13,292 nucleotides of DNA from contig CAZQEZ010000117.1 of assembly GCA_964592475.1 (NCBI GenBank), positions 1 through 13,292 on the forward strand, written 5' to 3'. The position numbers and the translations under genes were made by a program. The notes under the pieces were generated by a model. It saw only the letters and a list, made by a program, of their open reading frames with translations. It did no database searches and was not told where the DNA came from. Source of the stretch: CAZQEZ01 sp964592475. Its GTDB lineage: Bacteria; Bacteroidota; Bacteroidia; Cytophagales; Cyclobacteriaceae. Each line of letters opens with the position of its first letter. Within the stretch, counting starts at the first letter, position 1. This document shows positions 7,209 to 13,242 of this stretch, in pieces.

Positions 7209-7336
7209 TGGCTGTAGAGGAAGGATTCGAACCTTCAAGGAGTGGTTAGTCACACACCTGATCAACGCGTGTGATTTATCCCGAAATCTCCACCCTCGAG
7301 ACAGGAGGGCATGTCTGCCAGTTTCATCACTCTACA
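7209..7336 (-). tRNA. tRNA-like gene, GUC anticodon, giant variable region (copy B, 128 nt)
   Basis: The first gene of the tandem pair, read from 7336: acceptor TGTAGAG, D arm ATG/CAT with loop AAACTGGCAGA, anticodon arm CCCTC-CTGTCTC-GAGGG (all Watson-Crick), a 56-base variable region (7292-7237), T arm GAAGG-TTCGAAT-CCTTC, acceptor CTCTACA, G73 and CCA ending at 7209. Anticodon GUC at 7302-7300. It differs from copy A in roughly a dozen positions, and the differences in stems keep pairing (G-C, A-U or G-U exchanges). The variable region has the GGAG/CTCC closing stem and the inner hairpin TCACACGC / GTGTGTGA with a nine-base loop. A 17-base spacer separates it from copy A, and both are followed by the same TAATTTT, so the pair arose by tandem duplication. 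Confidence 0.8.
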
Positions 7337-7344
7337 ATATATTT

Positions 7345-7366
7345 AAGAACTTTTGTAAGAACTTTT
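7345..7366. repeat. Short direct repeat in the tRNA-like leader
   Basis: AAGAACTTTT occurs at 7345-7354 and again at 7357-7366, between the promoter and the 5' end of copy B. It lies in the transcribed leader on the minus strand. Meaning unknown. Confidence 0.5.
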
Positions 7367-7381
7367 ATCTTATTGATGATA

Positions 7382-7413
7382 CAAAGGTAAAAACGTTTCC
7401 TTAATTATGCAAA
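7382..7413 (-). promoter_or_regulatory. Promoter of the tRNA-like pair
   Basis: On the minus strand TTTG (7413-7410) is followed after 20 bases by TACCTTTG (7389-7382). This is the Bacteroidota primary promoter consensus and the same -7 octamer as the B12 promoter. Transcription would start near 7374, giving a leader of about 38 bases before the mature 5' end at 7336. Confidence 0.7.
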
Positions 7414-7653
7414 TTTTTCAAAAATATTTATAAATATTTACATTTTACTTACAAAATAGGCATTTTAATTAAATATTTATTATAACCGAGGTGGTTAAAC
7501 AACTTTAAATTAAGATATTTTTAACAACAAGCCGCTCAGTGCCAAAATTTATCAATGCATTAATATTGTTTTTATCAATTTTATGTTTAATAACTTATTT
7601 CATTATTATATTAATTTTACTTGCATTCAAAAACAAACGTCCTAATTGTTTTT
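7414..7653. other. AT-rich intergenic stretch
   Basis: Together with the promoter region this makes a gene-free stretch of about 315 bp between copy B and the HMA gene. Beyond the promoter and leader I see no open frame or structured RNA here. Confidence 0.6.
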
Positions 7654-7878
7654 TTAAAACCACTTTTTCTTCTTAGGTTCAATAGAAAAGCCTGCTTCCG
7701 CTACTGCTTTTTCAATAGCCTTTTTATCTAGTTCTTCACCCCTTACTGTTAAAATTTTCTCCTTGTCTTTAATATCAACTTCCCAATGCTGAATATTATT
7801 AAGTTTCTCTAAAAATGGCGTTACAGTAGCTATACATCCATTGCAATTAATATTAGTCTTATATTTTGCTTCTTTCAT
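7654..7878 (-). CDS. Heavy-metal-associated (HMA) domain protein, CopZ-like
   Basis: A 74-residue single-domain protein with the beta-alpha-beta-beta-alpha-beta layout of HMA metallochaperones. The metal site is C12-x-x-C15 in the segment INCNGCIA, in the loop after the first strand. Later segments (WEVDIKDKEKILTVRG, then AIEKAVAEAGFSIE) match the family's second half. Members bind Cu(I) or similar soft metals in the cytoplasm and hand them to P-type ATPases or regulators. The residue two before the first Cys is Ile, where many copper chaperones have Met or Thr. The C-terminus is basic (KKKKW). No metal ATPase or regulator lies beside it, so the metal cannot be named. Confidence 0.85.
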   Translation of the reverse strand: MKEAKYKTNINCNGCIATVTPFLEKLNNIQHWEVDIKDKEKILTVRGEELDKKAIEKAVAEAGFSIEPKKKKWF

Positions 7879-8124
7879 AACTAAATTTTTAAGTCTTAGT
7901 TTCTAATTATAACAAGCAAAATTAACCAAACGGAAGATTATATAGTACTTTAAACGGAAAATTTAAAAGATAATCATCCACGATGAAACTATTCTAATAA
8001 TTATTTATTTACTTTGACAATAATTTAAGCTGGACGCATTATGAAATAATTTGAAAAGTAGCTAGAAAGGAACTTTTCGGAATTGCTTATAATTTACATT
8101 GTTTATAAACCAAACGTAACCAGT

Positions 8125-8514
8125 ATGAAAATAGAAATATTAGCCTTATTAGATATTGTTTCATCTTTAATTAAAACGGACAAGGCGGAAAAACTAAAGG
8201 AACAACCTATTAAAGGTTATTTGCTTCAATATGCTGACAATAATTTGATAGGGCAACTGCAAGATGAGCTGGACAATGAAAATTATAAACAAGCACTGGA
8301 GCTTATCGATAGCTACCGGGTGCTATGCAAAGAGTTGCTTACAATTTATAATGCTATACTTCACGATTATAAAGACTTACAGTCCAACCACATTAAAAAG
8401 AAAGTAGCGGCTATTCTTAATGAAAAATATGGTATAAGCAAGGTAGACAAAGTAGTAGAATTGCTGTCTATAAAAATGGATGAAGCTCCACATATAATAC
8501 TTATGCCAAAATAG
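8125..8514 (+). CDS. Unrecognised helical protein, 129 aa
   Basis: I do not recognise this family. The frame opens at a TTG (8083), but the ATG at 8125 (MKIEILALLDIVSSL) is the better start, giving 129 residues. The protein is predicted to be all helical, with no signal peptide, membrane segment or cysteine cluster. It contains amphipathic stretches such as QALELIDSYRVLCKELLTIY and a basic helix (NHIKKKVAAILNEKYGI) near the C-terminus. Codon use resembles the neighbours. Its stop (8512-8514) is immediately followed by the stop of the convergent DUF427 gene, with no base between them. Cytoplasmic location is likely; function unknown. Confidence 0.7.
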   Translation: MKIEILALLDIVSSLIKTDKAEKLKEQPIKGYLLQYADNNLIGQLQDELDNENYKQALELIDSYRVLCKELLTIYNAILHDYKDLQSNHIKKKVAAILNEKYGISKVDKVVELLSIKMDEAPHIILMPK

Positions 8515-9024
8515 CTACCAACCCCAGGTGCCAGGTTCTCCTTTAAATGGACCTACAATTTTATTGGTAATCCAACCACCATAAAAATTACCGGCTTGGG
8601 GTTTTACTTTTTCATCTCCCACCCAGCATTCATCTACTTTATTTGCATAAAAAGCTAAATAATCTTTTATGGGAGCAAATGATGCCACCGGATTGGTGTA
8701 ATACCAAGCCACATTTTCTTCTATTCTATTTTCTGTTTTTAAATGGTAGTAACCACCACGCCCTTTAAATTCACAAAAAGTGGTCAAATCAGAAGGCACT
8801 AACTGATTAAAGTCAACATCTTGAGGAGGGAAATAATAAACTGGAGGATGACTGGTTTCCAGCACCCTAAAACCTTTAGAAGTAGAGGCAATTGTTTTCT
8901 CTTGATGTTTTACAATTAATAATTCCTTTACATATTCCAACTTTGGCGGACGGGGATATTCCCACACGGATTCCTGACCCTTAAGGGGTTTTATTGGCTT
9001 TGGCTTCATATTTTTATCAATCAA
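8515..9024 (-). CDS. DUF427 domain protein
   Basis: A 169-residue protein in which almost the whole chain is the DUF427 domain. Conserved blocks seen: ESVWEYPRPP (18-27), VLETSHPPVYYFPPQDV (about 54-70), a CEFKGRGGYYHL strand pair, then VAWYYTNP, FYANKVDECWVGDEKVKPQ and the highly conserved end NFYGGWITNKIVGPFKGEPG followed by TWGW. Length is close to that of bacterial members. The family has no firmly known reaction. ATG 9007-9009 (Met6) is an alternative start. The gene converges head-on with the preceding plus-strand gene without any spacer. Upstream on its own strand lies a strong terminator (9066-9092), so it either has its own promoter in the 40 bp between or is controlled by readthrough. 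Confidence 0.9.
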   Translation of the reverse strand: MIDKNMKPKPIKPLKGQESVWEYPRPPKLEYVKELLIVKHQEKTIASTSKGFRVLETSHPPVYYFPPQDVDFNQLVPSDLTTFCEFKGRGGYYHLKTENRIEENVAWYYTNPVASFAPIKDYLAFYANKVDECWVGDEKVKPQAGNFYGGWITNKIVGPFKGEPGTWGW

Positions 9025-9311
9025 TTAGATGGGATAAATACCTGTGGACTCAAAGTGTTTAAAAAAAGAACCTCTGCAATGCAGAGGCTCTTCACCAAAC
9101 TAAAAACAATGAATCAAATGATCCTTACTTATTTTCCTACCAAATCTGTGCCAGAAAAATTTGTATGCTCATTTTCAACTACTACTTTAATAACGCCTTA
9201 TATACTCATTTATTTGCTTTTTTTATGAATTTTGATGCTAAACACAATGTGGAAAAGATTGTATTACTTTTTGGATAAAATAACATAAATTAATGAAAAA
9301 AAATTTACTTT
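9025..9311. other. Intergenic region between divergent genes, with an orphan terminator
   Basis: 287 bp between the DUF427 gene (minus) and the Gmad2 lipoprotein gene (plus). It holds the minus-strand terminator at 9066-9092 and the tiny frame at 9293-9319. No clear TAnnTTTG promoter was found for either gene. Confidence 0.6.
9060..9092 (-). terminator. Strong intrinsic terminator on the minus strand
   Basis: On the minus strand AAGAGCCTCTGC and GCAGAGGTTCTT form a 12 bp stem with one mismatch and a three-base loop (9092-9066), followed by a run of T's and AAA. This is a textbook Rho-independent terminator. No protein gene lies upstream of it on the minus strand before 10379, and a plus-strand gene fills most of that gap. 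It therefore ends either a small RNA from about 9100-9300 or the leader of the DUF427 transcript (attenuation). Confidence 0.8.
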
Positions 9312-9319
9312 ATGCTTAG
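9293..9319 (+). CDS. Possible leader mini-ORF MKKNLLYA
   Basis: ATG 9293-9295 opens an eight-codon frame, MKKNLLYA, whose TAG (9317-9319) lies just past the start codon of the lipoprotein gene (9312). The two starts are 19 bases apart in different frames. It could couple translation to the downstream gene or be chance; it also looks like a frame-shifted signal-peptide start. Confidence 0.3.
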   Translation: MKKNLLYA

Positions 9320-10355
9320 ATTTAAATTTTATTTAGTGTTGTTTTTTCTACTAGTAAGCTGTGGAGATCGCAATCGTCAACAGAAGACAAAGAAGACGGA
9401 ACATACTGACAGTCTACAAAATGGCAAAGCCGCCAAACAAGAAAACAATGAAGATTTAAAGCAATTTACCAGTGCTGAATTTAATTTCGAGTTAAAATAT
9501 CCGAAAAGTTGGGATGTTGTTACCCATACTTCCGGCACGCAATTTCCAATCATAAATTTAGTAGATAAAGAGAGCAAAAAAGAGCTTGAACTTCCTGTAA
9601 GCCTGCATCTTAAAGCTAGTATTAGTATTATCAGTATCTTTCCTAATGGATACGGTACAGATTTGCCGGCGTGTAAATCATACACTCTCAATGAAAATGG
9701 GGTTGATTTAAATTTAAATTTTGAAGTAAATAAAGCAGCGTCTTATATTTTTACATTAGAAAACGGTGGTGTCTGGGGTTATATTTTGCAACCTGAACCT
9801 ATGCCTGCAAAATGGGAAAATGGATTTATATTCGCTCAAATTGCTACCAATGATTTTAGCGCAACCTGCTACAATGAAAATGGCGAAAAAATTTCTATGC
9901 AAGCATGCGACCCAATGACCGGGGATCGGATTACGCGAAGTGGAAAATTAAATAAGGATGCTAAAAACACCATTGCTAAAATACTACAATCATTAAAATT
10001 TAAGGCTACTAATAAAAGTCAGCAACTTAGTGATCTGATTAAGGTAGACAACCCTCTACCAAATCAAAAAATCAATTCACCTGTAAAAATAAAAGGTAAA
10101 GCTCGAGGTATATGGTATTTTGAAGGAGACTTTCCTATTGCCATAGTTGATAATGAGGGAAATATTATAGTAGAAAGCTATGCCACTGCAAAAGATGAAT
10201 GGATGACGGAAGATTTTGTGCCATTTGAAGCTACTATAACTTATGATCAACCTTCAGTTGAAAATGGATACATGGTTTTTCAACGCGATAATCCATCAGG
10301 GTTGCCGGAAAATGAAATGGAGCTTCGAGTGCCTATTCGCTTTGAGAATCAGTAA
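9312..10355 (+). CDS. Lipoprotein with C-terminal Gmad2 domain
   Basis: A 347-residue lipoprotein. Leader with lipobox LLVSC (Cys17), then a charged, low-complexity linker (18-50). The middle part starts FNFELKYPKSWDV (57-69), a pattern seen in PsbP-like or related secreted domains, and has four cysteines (121, 186, 199 and the lipid Cys17). The C-terminal domain, about 244-345, matches Gmad2, the immunoglobulin-like domain first described near spore-germination proteins: IKVDNPLPNQKINSPVKIKG, then a WYFEGDFPIAIVDNEGNIIVE strand pair split here at 268-279 and 280-288, and FEATITYDQP, ending LRVPIRF. Gmad2 is found in many non-sporulating bacteria; its role is unknown, probably adhesion or binding at the envelope. 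Monocistronic; it converges with the ABC operon 23 bp downstream. Confidence 0.85.
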   Translation: MLRFKFYLVLFFLLVSCGDRNRQQKTKKTEHTDSLQNGKAAKQENNEDLKQFTSAEFNFELKYPKSWDVVTHTSGTQFPIINLVDKESKKELELPVSLHLKASISIISIFPNGYGTDLPACKSYTLNENGVDLNLNFEVNKAASYIFTLENGGVWGYILQPEPMPAKWENGFIFAQIATNDFSATCYNENGEKISMQACDPMTGDRITRSGKLNKDAKNTIAKILQSLKFKATNKSQQLSDLIKVDNPLPNQKINSPVKIKGKARGIWYFEGDFPIAIVDNEGNIIVESYATAKDEWMTEDFVPFEATITYDQPSVENGYMVFQRDNPSGLPENEMELRVPIRFENQ

Positions 10356-10378
10356 CTAAAGTTGTAAGCTTTTTAACA

Positions 10379-11200
10379 TTAAAAGTCTCTCTTTTTCAAC
10401 AAACTATAAGATGCCCAAATAAAAACTACTACATAACCCAGCAAGATGGAAAATTCACTCCAGGCGATGTAGTTTTGGATTTCACGAAGAATGTAACGCG
10501 GTAAAGGATTGTGTATCAAATTATTAATGGCTTCCATAGGTAAAAAATCAGATAGCCTGGAGAAAAAGCCAGATACATTCGGATGATTTTGTAAAATAAG
10601 TGTAATGAAAGGTTCTGCAAAAAGCGTATAAATAGCAAATAAAATAATGGAAACGCCAGAACGCTTAAAAAGCATACCTACAAAAAAAGCAAATAATGAA
10701 TAGGCAAATAATGCTATACCAAAAGCTGGAATAAATTCAACTCCTTCGATAATAAATTTAAATTCTGTTACTGAAGAATACATTAATCCTAGGATTAAGC
10801 CATTTATAAATAAAACAATAATGTTGACAAAACATAATAAGAATATGAAGCTGATTTTTGCCGTTAAAAATTGAGATCGGCTCAAGCCATCGATCACATT
10901 TTGACGAATAGTACGATAGCTGTATTCATTGGTGATGAAAATAATAACTATGAAGGCCATGATAAATTGAAAATATCCGGCAAAGTAGGTTATGTTTTGC
11001 CAAATATCAGGAAAATCATAGATAGGTATCATTGAGGGGCTAATTTTTCCAAAATTCATACCTTTTTGTTCAAAAAAATCTAAAATAAAAACTCCACTGC
11101 TAATAAAGATTACCATGAAAAGCAGATACAAAAAGTAGATGATCCAAAATAATTTGAATTGGCGATATTTCAGCCATTCGATACGTAAAAGTCTAAGCAT
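10379..11200 (-). CDS. ABC-2 type transporter permease
   Basis: A 273-residue membrane protein with six predicted helices (about 17-40, 72-90, 116-141, 156-177, 183-203, 249-268). After helix 2 it has NEYSYRTIRQNVIDGLSRSQ (91-110), the typical ABC-2 permease coupling segment (E-x-x-x-T-x-R-x-x-x-x-x-G-x-S-R). It would form the membrane part of an ATP-driven exporter with the ATPase encoded upstream. Its start codon overlaps the end of the ATPase gene by 8 bp (11193-11200), so translation is probably coupled. Last gene of the operon. The substrate is not shown by sequence; the ATPase type resembles exporters of peptides or antibiotics (Bcr/Nat-like). Confidence 0.9.
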   Translation of the reverse strand: MLRLLRIEWLKYRQFKLFWIIYFLYLLFMVIFISSGVFILDFFEQKGMNFGKISPSMIPIYDFPDIWQNITYFAGYFQFIMAFIVIIFITNEYSYRTIRQNVIDGLSRSQFLTAKISFIFLLCFVNIIVLFINGLILGLMYSSVTEFKFIIEGVEFIPAFGIALFAYSLFAFFVGMLFKRSGVSIILFAIYTLFAEPFITLILQNHPNVSGFFSRLSDFLPMEAINNLIHNPLPRYILREIQNYIAWSEFSILLGYVVVFIWASYSLLKKRDF

Positions 11201-12092
11201 TTGATTTTGATAAAATTTTCAGGAATTCATTTTCCAGGTTCTTTTTACGAGTGGATAAATGAGATAAATAAACTTGATTTTGTGAAAGTGCTTGATTCAA
11301 GTCAGCTGCATTTTTATCTGCTGGCAAACTTACTAGCAGACAATCAGATTCTTTGTCTACTTGTTTAATCCATTCAAAACTTTCTATAGCCTTTTCCAAC
11401 ACTACTAAATTTGGTGCTTTTACTTCATAAATTGTTTCTCCACTAAGTGCTTCATTTACACTCCCTTGATACACCTTTTTACCAAAGTTGAGCACGGCAA
11501 AGTGAGTGCAAACCTTTTGCACCTCGTTAAGTAAGTGGCTGGCCAAAATGATCGTTTTGCCTGTTTTGCCAATTTCAATTATTAAATCTCTTATCTCTTT
11601 AATCCCTTGAGGATCAAGACCATTGGTTGGTTCATCCAATATAAGCACATTAGGATCAGGCAATAAAGCTGCAGCTATTGCCAGGCGTTGTTTCATTCCT
11701 AAAGAATAGGCCTTAAACTTATCATCCTTTCTTGCAAAAAGCCCAACAACTTTCAATACCTCCCCTATCCTATCCTTGTTTACATTTTTGATAGCAGCCA
11801 CTACCTCCAGATTGGCGTAGCCACTCATGTAAGGATAAAAACAAGGGGACTCCAAAATAGCCCCTATTTTTTGCCTAAGTTTATGACTGCTTGGCTTGCC
11901 AAACCAGGTAAACTCACCAGATGTTTTATTGGTAACATCTAATAAAATACCAAGGGTAGTCGTTTTTCCACTTCCATTAGGTCCCAGCAGTCCAAATATT
12001 TCTCCCTGATTCACCTGCATCGAAAGACCGTTTACGGCATGAACTCTGCCGTATTTTTTGTGCAAGTCGTTTATTTGCAATACTTCGCTCAA
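11193..12092 (-). CDS. ABC transporter ATP-binding protein (BcrA/NatA-like)
   Basis: A 299-residue ATPase. Walker A GPNGSGKTT at 37-45; signature YSLGMKQRLAIA at 129-140 (SLGMKQ in place of LSGGQ); Walker B VLILDEPTNGLD at 149-160 with catalytic Glu154; H-loop ASHLLNE with His186. The Q-loop position reads AILESPCFYPYMSG, with Glu replacing Gln, as is usual in the BcrA-type group. Residues from about 215 form the family's variable C-terminal domain. It energises the permease encoded next. Its ATG overlaps the stop of the preceding DUF4252 gene by 4 bp, and its own 3' end overlaps the permease start by 8 bp. The tight coupling says the DUF4252 proteins and transporter are made together. Confidence 0.94.
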   Translation of the reverse strand: MSEVLQINDLHKKYGRVHAVNGLSMQVNQGEIFGLLGPNGSGKTTTLGILLDVTNKTSGEFTWFGKPSSHKLRQKIGAILESPCFYPYMSGYANLEVVAAIKNVNKDRIGEVLKVVGLFARKDDKFKAYSLGMKQRLAIAAALLPDPNVLILDEPTNGLDPQGIKEIRDLIIEIGKTGKTIILASHLLNEVQKVCTHFAVLNFGKKVYQGSVNEALSGETIYEVKAPNLVVLEKAIESFEWIKQVDKESDCLLVSLPADKNAADLNQALSQNQVYLSHLSTRKKNLENEFLKILSKSNA

Positions 12093-12622
12093 TTTTTTTT
12101 ATTTTGTTTAGCGTCTTCTTTTGATTTCTTCTTTGGCTTTTCGGTTTCCCAAAAAGATTTGAATTGGTTTATAGGTAATTCTCCTTCCTGAAACATTTTT
12201 AGACCGGCAGCTAAATTGAGAGTGCCAACTAATTCTACTATGCTTAAATCATTTTTAGCATTTAATAATGCCACTGTAGTGCCCTCATACTCTAATACCA
12301 TCACCTTTGCATCTCCTTCTTTTAGCGATATTATTTCTGCAAAACCTTCGGAGACCAACTCATCTTCTATATATTCTAAATCCAACAATAGATTGGCATT
12401 CTCTTCTTTATCATTTACCATCATCAGTTTTATGTTTTCTACATCTTTTACAAATTCTAAAAACTGTTGATTCTCACCACTCAAGGCTCTTAAAGTGCTT
12501 GGGTAAAAGAAATATTTATTAGCGGAAGGCAATTTATCAAAAACCTCCCGTACTGCTTGGCTCTGCGATTGTGCACTGATCGGAGCCACCAATATAAAAA
12601 GTATAATTAAGCGCTTAATCAT
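12089..12622 (-). CDS. Secreted DUF4252-like protein (second of pair)
   Basis: A 177-residue exported protein. Residues 1-17 are a signal peptide (MIKRLIILFILVAPISA, then QSQ). The body, about 20-160, has the DUF4252 pattern: an N-terminal helix (REVFDKLPSANKYFFYPSTL), an ENIKLMMVND strand, a LLLDLEYIEDELVSEGFAEI helix and turn, then VMVLEYEGTTVALL and the closing LSIVELVGTLNLAAGL. The mature chain ends in a strongly basic, low-complexity tail (162-177, KPKKKSKEDAKQNKKN), absent from its neighbour. There is no cysteine for lipidation. It follows the first DUF4252 gene by 21 bp and overlaps the ATPase start by 4 bp. The family is Bacteroidota-specific, periplasmic and of unknown function. Confidence 0.8.
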   Translation of the reverse strand: MIKRLIILFILVAPISAQSQSQAVREVFDKLPSANKYFFYPSTLRALSGENQQFLEFVKDVENIKLMMVNDKEENANLLLDLEYIEDELVSEGFAEIISLKEGDAKVMVLEYEGTTVALLNAKNDLSIVELVGTLNLAAGLKMFQEGELPINQFKSFWETEKPKKKSKEDAKQNKKN

Positions 12623-12643
12623 CTGTTTGTATTTAATGTATTT

Positions 12644-13156
12644 TTATTGCTCTTTAGCTTTCTCCAGGTACTTCATACCATCCATTTTGAGCTTTGATAA
12701 TTTTTTCAGGTCTTTTAGGTCAATGTTTCCCACCATATCAACAAGCACAAATTTATGTGAACCACTCACCACAACCAATAATTCACTTATTTTACTATTA
12801 GCTTCTTTTACTAATATTTTCACGTTATTATCTCCGTCTTTAATTACGGCCAATTCATCAAACACATTACTTTTAATCAAATTTTGCACTTCATTATAAT
12901 AAGAGCCCGATTTGCTGGTGCTATCAGCAGCCAATATTTGTACAGAAGTAAAGCTTTTAATCAGATTTATCATATCTTCATCTTCTTCAGGTTCCATAGC
13001 TGCGAACATTTCAAAAAGTCTCGGAGTGAGATTCACATAGGTGAATTCTTGATTATCGTTATATTTTTGAAAAAAAGACGATAAAGCACCTTTGTCATTA
13101 TCGGCCAATAAAAAGCCGGGTACTAAAAACAAAACAATAAATACTAATTTCCTCAT
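12644..13156 (-). CDS. Secreted DUF4252 protein (first of pair)
   Basis: A 170-residue exported protein with a signal peptide of about 18 residues (MRKLVFIVLFLVPGFLLA). DUF4252 features are clear: FTYVNLTPRLFEMFAAMEPEED (39-60, quoted in part), INLIKSFTSVQILAAD (63-78), an alpha segment ending VFDELAVIKDGDNNVKILVK, ISELLVVVSG and FVLVDMVGNIDLKDLKKLSK (136-155). It is the first gene of the operon with the second DUF4252 protein and the ABC transporter. From memory, DUF4252 genes often sit near ECF sigma factor genes; here the nearest one is 12 kb away. The upstream 86 bp has no clear TAnnTTTG promoter; TATCTGTA (13228-13221 minus) is a weak candidate. Function unknown. Confidence 0.88.
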   Translation of the reverse strand: MRKLVFIVLFLVPGFLLADNDKGALSSFFQKYNDNQEFTYVNLTPRLFEMFAAMEPEEDEDMINLIKSFTSVQILAADSTSKSGSYYNEVQNLIKSNVFDELAVIKDGDNNVKILVKEANSKISELLVVVSGSHKFVLVDMVGNIDLKDLKKLSKLKMDGMKYLEKAKEQ

Positions 13157-13242
13157 GATTATATCTTTTTAAGTTTAAAATTTGAGGGAAGACGAGAGAG
13201 CATTTAATTTGTTACAGATAAAATCAATTTAATTATATTAAC

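Noticed and set aside
7063..7336. tmRNA, group I intron tRNA or selenocysteine tRNA as explanations of the long tRNA-like genes
   Set aside because: No tmRNA tag frame or long body; the insert is far too short and in the wrong place for a group I intron; the anticodon is GUC and not UCA and the D stem is 3 bp.
7063..7336. Tandem repeats as a CRISPR array
   Set aside because: Two units of about 128 nt that fold as tRNAs; no short repeat-spacer pattern or cas genes.
8083..8124. TTG start extending the helical protein by 14 residues
   Set aside because: ATG at 8125 gives a more natural N-terminus; the extension is AT-rich and begins at a rare start codon.
9377..9691. 104-codon minus-strand frame inside the Gmad2 lipoprotein gene
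   Set aside because: Antisense shadow; a coding signal is clear only on the plus strand. It also cannot serve as the gene feeding the orphan terminator.
12216..13084. Several 66-90-codon plus-strand frames opposite the DUF4252 genes
   Set aside because: Shadows of the minus-strand operon; composition is unlike protein and they overlap well-supported genes.
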